This document shows positions 58,769 to 64,000 of a DNA stretch of 64,000 nt, in pieces. The position numbers and the translations under genes were made by a program. The DNA is from Caballeronia sp. INDeC2. GTDB taxonomy: Bacteria > Pseudomonadota > Gammaproteobacteria > Burkholderiales > Burkholderiaceae. Positions within the stretch are counted from its first letter, which is position 1. Each line of letters begins with the position of its first letter. The notes beneath the pieces were generated by a model. The model did no database searches and had not been told where the DNA came from. It saw nothing but the letters and a program-made list of their open reading frames with translations. The stretch is taken from positions 496,001 to 560,000 of the forward strand of contig NZ_JALQDG010000003.1 of the NCBI RefSeq assembly GCF_023631325.1, read 5' to 3'.

Positions 58769-59436
58769 CGGACGGTGTGCGCGGGTTCGAGCTTGAGCGA
58801 ATCCAAGACGATATCGATCGGCTCTTCGCCGCCGACGAACGCGATCATCCGGTTGCTGATGCCGAACGTCACGCATTGCAGCGCGATGCGCGCGACGTCG
58901 GCGCGCGAGACTTCGGGCTTGTGCTTCGTGAGTTCGCAGGCGGGCGCGATCGCGCCGTGCGCCGGTTCGTCCGATAGCGCTCCGGGCCGGAGAATCGCGT
59001 AAGGCACGCCGCGATGCGCGACGTATTCGTCGGCTTCGCGCTTCATGCGCGAATAGTGGCGCAGTGCGAACCCGCTGCGCTCCGGGTAGAACGCCGACAG
59101 CGCGCTGATGACGACGAGTTGCTGCACGCGCCGGCGTTTGGCGTAGTCGGCGGCGTGCATGACGGCGTCGCGGTCGATCGCGCGTTGCTCGTGTACGCTT
59201 TCTGTTTGCGCCGAGCCGGCGGCGTAGATCACGTGCGTGATGTCGTCGAAGGCGTGGGAGAAATCGTTCGACAGATCGCCGAGGACGATTTCGGCGCCCA
59301 TCGCGGTGAACTCGCTTTTGTGGGCGGATTTGCGCAGCATGGCGCGGAAGGGGATGGATTCGGCGTGGAGACGCTGCGCGATCAGTCGGCCCGTGCGGCC
59401 GTGGGCGCCGATCAGCAGAACCTTTAGCGGTTTCAT
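58744..59436 (-). CDS. NAD(P)-binding oxidoreductase (atypical SDR, YwnB/NmrA-like)
   Basis: This 230-residue atypical short-chain dehydrogenase begins KVLLIGAHGRTGRLIAQRLH (glycine-rich loop). It has MGAEIVLGDLSNDFSHAFDDITHVIYAAGS, VVISALSAFYPERSGFALRHYSRMKREAD with a YxxxK-like YSRMK pair, and YAILRPGALSDEPAHG. It belongs to NAD(P)H-binding (PF13460-type) proteins often used as stress-linked reductases or sensors. Its end overlaps kdpE by 25 bases tail to tail. Confidence 0.87.
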   Translation of the reverse strand: MKPLKVLLIGAHGRTGRLIAQRLHAESIPFRAMLRKSAHKSEFTAMGAEIVLGDLSNDFSHAFDDITHVIYAAGSAQTESVHEQRAIDRDAVMHAADYAKRRRVQQLVVISALSAFYPERSGFALRHYSRMKREADEYVAHRGVPYAILRPGALSDEPAHGAIAPACELTKHKPEVSRADVARIALQCVTFGISNRMIAFVGGEEPIDIVLDSLKLEPAHTVRHAAPTSR

Positions 59437-59588
59437 GCGGGACGCTCCTTTGTTATGGGCCGCAGTGAGCCTCTAACCGAGAAAGTAGGCGATTTTTGCG
59501 CGGAGCGCTGGGGGAGGTGTTTGCGGGTGCAGCAATTTTGTTTTTGCTTGGGTTGTTGCCGGAACCGGCGAAAACCCAAGAGCGTCGC

Positions 59589-62500
59589 TCACTCCGCCAT
59601 GCTCGCAGGACGCGCCCGCCTCGCCCGGCGCTCCTCCCCACGAATCCGAAACCGATCCATATACAGATAAACAACAGGCGTCGTATAAAGCGTCAACATC
59701 TGACTAACGATCAGCCCCCCGACAATCGCAATACCAAGCGGCGCACGCATCTCCGAGCCTTCGCCGGTGCCGAAAGCGAGCGGCAGCGCGCCGAGCAACG
59801 CCGCCGCGGTCGTCATCATGATCGGACGAAACCGCAACAGACACGCTTCGCGAATCGCATCCTGCGGCGTCTGCGCACCATGCCGCGTCGCCTCGATCGC
59901 GAAATCGACCATCATGATCGCGTTCTTCTTCACGATGCCGATAAGCAGAATCACCGCAATCAACGCAATGATGCTGAACTCCGTCTTGAACAGCAGCAGC
60001 GCGAGCAACGCGCCGATCCCCGCTGACGGCAGCGTCGAAAGAATCGTGATCGGATGGATATAGCTCTCGTACAAAATGCCGAGCACGATATACACCGCCG
60101 CCAGCGCCGCGAGAATCAGGAGCGGCTGGTCGTTGAGCGATTGCTGGAACGCCTGCGCCGTGCCCTGGAAGCTGCCGTGAATAGTCTGTGGCACTCCGAT
60201 CTCGGCCATCGTTTCGTAGATGGCGGCGGTCGCGTCCGACAGGGATTTGCCCGGCGGCAGGTTGAACGAAATCGTCGACGCGACGAACTGGCTCTGGTGA
60301 TTCACCGAAAGCGGCGTGTTGCCCGGTCCGAACTTCGCGATGGCCGATAGCGGGACCATGGTTTCCTTCGACGTCGATACAGCCGCGCCCGACGACGATC
60401 CGTTCTTGCCCGTCGCCGCGATCGCGTTGGTGGCGGAGTTCTTCACCGCGGCAAGCGCGAGGGCGGCCGTGGTGTCGCTCGTGCTAGTCGATGACCCGCC
60501 CGCGCCGGTCGATCCGGTCGCCGTAGTGGACGCGGTCGACGTCGTGCCGGACGTCGTCGTCGATTGCGTCGATGCCGATCCGCTCGCCGTTCCGCCCGAC
60601 GTGCTGACGTAGATCTGCTTGAGCGTCTCCGGGTTCTGCCAGTATTTCGGCGCGAGTTCCATCACCACGTGATACTGCGACAGCGGGTTGTAGATGGTCG
60701 AGACCTGGCGCTGGCCGAACGCGTCGTAGAGCGTGTTGTCGATCTGCGCCGGCTTGATGCCGAGGCGCGCGGCGGTCGAGCGGTCGAACGTGACCATTGC
60801 TTCGAGACCGCCCTGTTGCTGATCGGAGTTGACGTCGGTGAGCTCGGGGCGCTTTTGCAGCGCGTCGGTGAGCAGCGGCCCCCATTTGTAGAGATCGGAT
60901 GTCGTGTCGGACAACAGCGTGAACTGATACTGCGCGTTCGATTGCCGCCCGCCCACGCGAATGTCCTGCACCGCCTGCAGGAACGTGCGCGCGCCCGCAA
61001 CGTCCGCGAGCGGTTTGCGCAACCGGTTGATTACCTGATCGGCAGACACCTTACGCACGCTCTTCGGTTTCAGCGAGATGAACATGAAGCCCGAGTTGGT
61101 CGAACGCCCGCCGGTGAAACCCGCGACGCTATCGACGGCCGGATCCGCCTCGACGATCTTCATCATCTCCGCGAACTTGATCTTCATCGCCTGAAACGAC
61201 GTGCTCTGGTCCGCCTGAATGCCGCCGATGATGCGCCCCGTATCCTGCTGCGGGAAAAAGCCCTTCGGCACGATGATGTACAGATAGATATTCAGCCCGA
61301 TGGTCGCGAGCAAAATCAGCAGAATCGTGCGCGGATGCGCGAGCGCCCAGCCGAGCGTGCGCGCGTATGCGCGCTGCATACGGTCGAACTGGCGCTCCAG
61401 CCAGCGCGCGACGCGGCCTTCTTCCTTGCGGTCGTGCGGCTCCACGAGCAGACGCGAGCACATCATCGGCGTGACGGTCAGCGACACGACGAGCGACACG
61501 CCGATCGCGAGCGACAGCGTCAGTGCGAACTCGCGGAAGAGCCGCCCGACGATGCCGCCCATCAGCAGAATGGGCAGGAACACCGCTACGAGCGACACGC
61601 TGATCGACAACACCGTGAAGCCGACCTCGCGCGCGCCCAATATCGCGGCTTGCATGCGCGGCACGCCTTTCTCCACATGCCGCGTGATGTTCTCCAGCAC
61701 GACGATGGCGTCGTCGACGACGAAGCCCGTCGCGATGGTCAGCGCCATCAGCGACAAATTGTCTAGCGAGAAGCCGAGCAGATACATTGCGGCGAAGGTG
61801 CCGATGATCGAAATCGGCACGGCGACGCTCGGTATCAATGTGGCGCGCCAGTTGCGCAGGAACAGGAACACGACCATCACGACGAGCGCCACCGCGATCA
61901 CGAGCGTCAGCTCGGTATCGTGCAGCGACGAGCGGATGGTGGTCGAGCGGTCGGCGGTCGGCGTGATCTGCACGTCGGCGGGCAGAGCCGCTTGCAGTTG
62001 CGGCAGCATCGACTTCACCCGGTCGATGGTCTCGATGATGTTCGCGCCCGGCTGGCGATACAGGATCACGAGCACCGCGCGCTTATTGTTGATGAGGCCG
62101 AGGTTGCGCAGGTCTTCGACCGAATCGACCACTTCGCCGACATCGGAGAGCTTCACCGCCGAGCCGTTGCGGTACGCGACGACGAGATCCTTGTATTGCG
62201 AAGCCTTGCTCGCCTGATCGTTGGTGTAGAGCTGAACGCGGGTGCCCTTGAACTCGATCGCGCCTTTCGGGCTGTTCGCGTTCGCCGACGCGAGCGCGGC
62301 GCGCACGTCCTCCAGTCCGATGCCGTAGTGGAAGAGCGCGCCCGGTTCCAGTTCGACGCGCACCGCGGGATTCGCGGAGCCGCTCACGTCCACTTCGCCG
62401 ACGCCCGGCACCGTCGATAGCGTCTGTTGCAGCACGGTCGCGGCCGAGTCGTAAAGCGAGCCCGCCGTGCGCGTGGGCGACGAGAGCGCGAGCACGAGAA

Positions 62501-62915
62501 TAGGCGCGTCGGCGGGGTTGACCTTGTGATACGTCGGGTTCTGGCGCAGCGCGGTCGGCAGATCGGCGCGCGCGGCGTTGATGGCGGCCTGCACGTCGCG
62601 CGCGGCGCCGTCGATATCGCGATTGAGGCCGAATTGCAGCGTGATGCGCGTCGAGCCGACCGAGCTCATCGACGTCATTTCGCTTACGTCGGCAATGGTG
62701 CCGAGATGCCGCTCCAGCGGGCTCGCCACGCTCGTCGCGACTGTCTCCGGGCTCGCGCCGGGCAGCGTCGCCTGCACGGAGATCGTCGGGAAATCGACCT
62801 GCGGCAGCGGTGCCACGGGCAGCCGCACGAATGCGAACATACCCGCGAGCGCGATGCCGATCGCGAGCAGCGTCGTTGCAACCGGCCGGGCGATGAAGAT
62901 GCGCGACAGATTCAT
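59589..62915 (-). CDS. mdtC: RND multidrug efflux permease MdtC
   Basis: This 1108-residue inner-membrane pump component has the RND layout of 12 helices. The first is [20 protein letters not shown]. Conserved Asp residues are in [13 protein letters not shown] helix [19 protein letters not shown]. The family start [20 protein letters not shown] is intact, as are the [16 protein letters not shown] segment and the [15 protein letters not shown] helix. An 80-residue Ser/Thr/Gly/Ala-rich insert (about 771-851) sits in the second periplasmic domain; E. coli MdtC is 1025 residues. It is three bases after mdtB. MdtB and MdtC form a heterotrimer exporting bile salts and novobiocin. Confidence 0.93.
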   Translation of the reverse strand: MNLSRIFIARPVATTLLAIGIALAGMFAFVRLPVAPLPQVDFPTISVQATLPGASPETVATSVASPLERHLGTIADVSEMTSMSSVGSTRITLQFGLNRDIDGAARDVQAAINAARADLPTALRQNPTYHKVNPADAPILVLALSSPTRTAGSLYDSAATVLQQTLSTVPGVGEVDVSGSANPAVRVELEPGALFHYGIGLEDVRAALASANANSPKGAIEFKGTRVQLYTNDQASKASQYKDLVVAYRNGSAVKLSDVGEVVDSVEDLRNLGLINNKRAVLVILYRQPGANIIETIDRVKSMLPQLQAALPADVQITPTADRSTTIRSSLHDTELTLVIAVALVVMVVFLFLRNWRATLIPSVAVPISIIGTFAAMYLLGFSLDNLSLMALTIATGFVVDDAIVVLENITRHVEKGVPRMQAAILGAREVGFTVLSISVSLVAVFLPILLMGGIVGRLFREFALTLSLAIGVSLVVSLTVTPMMCSRLLVEPHDRKEEGRVARWLERQFDRMQRAYARTLGWALAHPRTILLILLATIGLNIYLYIIVPKGFFPQQDTGRIIGGIQADQSTSFQAMKIKFAEMMKIVEADPAVDSVAGFTGGRSTNSGFMFISLKPKSVRKVSADQVINRLRKPLADVAGARTFLQAVQDIRVGGRQSNAQYQFTLLSDTTSDLYKWGPLLTDALQKRPELTDVNSDQQQGGLEAMVTFDRSTAARLGIKPAQIDNTLYDAFGQRQVSTIYNPLSQYHVVMELAPKYWQNPETLKQIYVSTSGGTASGSASTQSTTTSGTTSTASTTATGSTGAGGSSTSTSDTTAALALAAVKNSATNAIAATGKNGSSSGAAVSTSKETMVPLSAIAKFGPGNTPLSVNHQSQFVASTISFNLPPGKSLSDATAAIYETMAEIGVPQTIHGSFQGTAQAFQQSLNDQPLLILAALAAVYIVLGILYESYIHPITILSTLPSAGIGALLALLLFKTEFSIIALIAVILLIGIVKKNAIMMVDFAIEATRHGAQTPQDAIREACLLRFRPIMMTTAAALLGALPLAFGTGEGSEMRAPLGIAIVGGLIVSQMLTLYTTPVVYLYMDRFRIRGEERRARRARPASMAE
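60364..60605. repeat. Low-complexity coding insert in mdtC
   Basis: Codes for about 80 residues made mainly of Ser, Thr, Gly and Ala ([19 protein letters not shown] and following). It lies between conserved YVSTSG and [10 protein letters not shown] segments. Confidence 0.85.
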
Positions 62916-62918
62916 GGC

Positions 62919-64000
62919 TCAGCGTCCCTCACTGGCCGGCGCTGGCGGCGCGCTTCGGTGAAAACGCGCGCGCAGCCTGCGGGCGAGCGAATCGAAGCCG
63001 AGGTAGATCACCGGCGTCGTAAAGAGCGTGAGCAATTGCGACACGATCAGACCGCCGACGATCGCAATGCCGAGCGGATGCCGCAACTCCGAGCCCGCGC
63101 CCCAGCCGACCATCAGCGGCAACGCGCCGAGCAATGCGGCCATGGTCGTCATGAGAATCGGGCGGAAGCGCAACAGGGATGCCTGGAAGATTGCTTCGCG
63201 CGGCGACTTGCCCTGATCGCGTTCGGCTTCGAGCGCGAAGTCGATCATCATGATCGCGTTCTTTTTCACGATGCCGATCAGCAGCACGATACCGATGATC
63301 CCGATGATGTCGAGATCGTGCCCGGTCATCATCAGCGAGAGCAGCGCGCCGACGCCCGCGGACGGCAGCGTCGAGAGAATGGTGATCGGATGGATGAAGC
63401 TCTCGTACAGCACGCCGAGCACGATGTACATCGTCACGATCGCCGCGAGAATCAGGAACAATTCGTTCGACAGCGACGCCTGGAACGCGAGCGCCGCGCC
63501 CTGGAAGCGGATCTGGAACGATGCGGGCAGGCCGATGTCCTCTTTCGCCTGCTCGATCGCCTTCACCGCTGCGCCGAGCGACGCGCCCTTGGCGAGATTG
63601 AAGGAGACGGTCGTCGCCGGGAACTGGCCGAGGTGCGTGACGAGCAGCGGCGCCGCGCGCTCGTGGAACTTCGCGATGGCCGAGAGCGGCACCTGCCCGT
63701 TGCTCGCGGTGGAAGAGGGCAGATAGATGCCGTTGAGCGTGTCGCTGTAATGCGCGTCGCTCGGTTCGGCTTCGAGAATCACGCGGTACTGGTTCGACTG
63801 TGTGAAGATCGTCGAGATGATGCGCTGGCCGAACGCGTCGTAGAGCGCGTTGTCGACGGTCGCGGGCGTGATGCCGAAGCGCGCGGCGGTCGCGCGGTCG
63901 ATTTCGATGTACACCGACTGCCCGTTCTGCTGCAGGTCGGTGGCGACATCGGTAAGGATCGACGTGTGTTGCAGGCGCTCGACGAGCTTCGGCACCCATT
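62919..64000 (-). CDS. mdtB: RND multidrug efflux permease MdtB, C-terminal part
   Basis: The C-terminal 360 residues of an RND pump; the gene continues past the right edge. Visible are [49 protein letters not shown] and [34 protein letters not shown] and the MdtB-like end [18 protein letters not shown] fit MdtB rather than a second MdtC. Three bases separate it from mdtC, so the two are one operon, with mdtA probably next to the right. It lacks a long low-complexity insert like that in mdtC. Confidence 0.92.
   Translation of the reverse strand, partial: WVPKLVERLQHTSILTDVATDLQQNGQSVYIEIDRATAARFGITPATVDNALYDAFGQRIISTIFTQSNQYRVILEAEPSDAHYSDTLNGIYLPSSTASNGQVPLSAIAKFHERAAPLLVTHLGQFPATTVSFNLAKGASLGAAVKAIEQAKEDIGLPASFQIRFQGAALAFQASLSNELFLILAAIVTMYIVLGVLYESFIHPITILSTLPSAGVGALLSLMMTGHDLDIIGIIGIVLLIGIVKKNAIMMIDFALEAERDQGKSPREAIFQASLLRFRPILMTTMAALLGALPLMVGWGAGSELRHPLGIAIVGGLIVSQLLTLFTTPVIYLGFDSLARRLRARFHRSAPPAPASEGR

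Overview
The window is 64 kb of GC-rich chromosomal DNA from a Gram-negative beta-proteobacterium. It is most likely a Burkholderiaceae member close to Paraburkholderia/Caballeronia/Burkholderia. The reasons are strong GC bias at third codon positions, Gram-negative envelope genes (msbA, O-antigen ligase, RND pump, pagP remnant), an intracellular poly-3-hydroxybutyrate depolymerase with a cysteine nucleophile, the DUF3311-mctP pair, and housekeeping genes (purD, hemF, dnaE, rng) that match this group. The genus is inferred from remembered protein similarity, not from a search. About 62 genes cover nearly all of the sequence. I see no rRNA, tRNA, CRISPR array, insertion sequence, prophage or replication origin. 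It reads as core chromosome with small variable patches.

Layout. 1-6 kb: the start of a glyoxalase-like gene, a divergent MocR-type regulator, htpG behind a sigma-32-like promoter, and a tightly overlapping ubiC / family 6 DNA glycosylase / SpeE-like operon. 6-10 kb: a small DUF3311 membrane protein with monocarboxylate permease mctP, a FUSC membrane protein, a VOC protein and (minus strand) transaldolase. 11-15 kb: a minus-strand run moxR / GNAT / VWA (CoxE-like) / benE / small TonB-C-like gene. 15.5-18.5 kb: two tandem periplasmic cytochromes c, DUF1841, nth and a soluble RsxB. 18.8-23 kb: TetR, PHB depolymerase and a GH15 glycosidase. 23-27 kb: the most variable stretch, with a small cysteine-rich ORF, a DUF3096 peptide, an exported lactonase-fold protein, a broken pagP and a CorA/ZntB transporter. 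27-37 kb: ftsK, a META lipoprotein, purT, two small exported proteins, rhlE with a long leader, gluQ and trhO.

37-47 kb: dnaE, then LPS genes: one GT4 and two GT2 glycosyltransferases, an O-antigen ligase and msbA. 47-55 kb: a compact minus-strand housekeeping operon hemF-nadD-rsfS-rlmH-maf-rng, preceded by purD, yebC and upp. 55-59 kb: an SDR protein, mgsA, quinone oxidoreductase and kdpE in one direction, meeting a NAD(P)-binding protein tail to tail. 59.5-64 kb: mdtC and the truncated mdtB of an RND efflux system that continues past the right edge.

How they work together: several neighbour sets are functional units. These are LPS core/O-antigen assembly and export; ribosome assembly and rRNA/tRNA maturation with NAD and haem synthesis; purine salvage and synthesis scattered as purT/purD; and a MoxR-VWA chaperone pair. 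No clear undescribed defence or mobile system is visible. The more unusual items are the decayed pagP, an 80-residue Ser/Thr/Gly-rich insert in MdtC, an SDR lacking the YxxxK pair, a soluble RsxB with a charged tail next to nth, a structured rhlE leader, and a dnaE start with a -10-like box immediately upstream.
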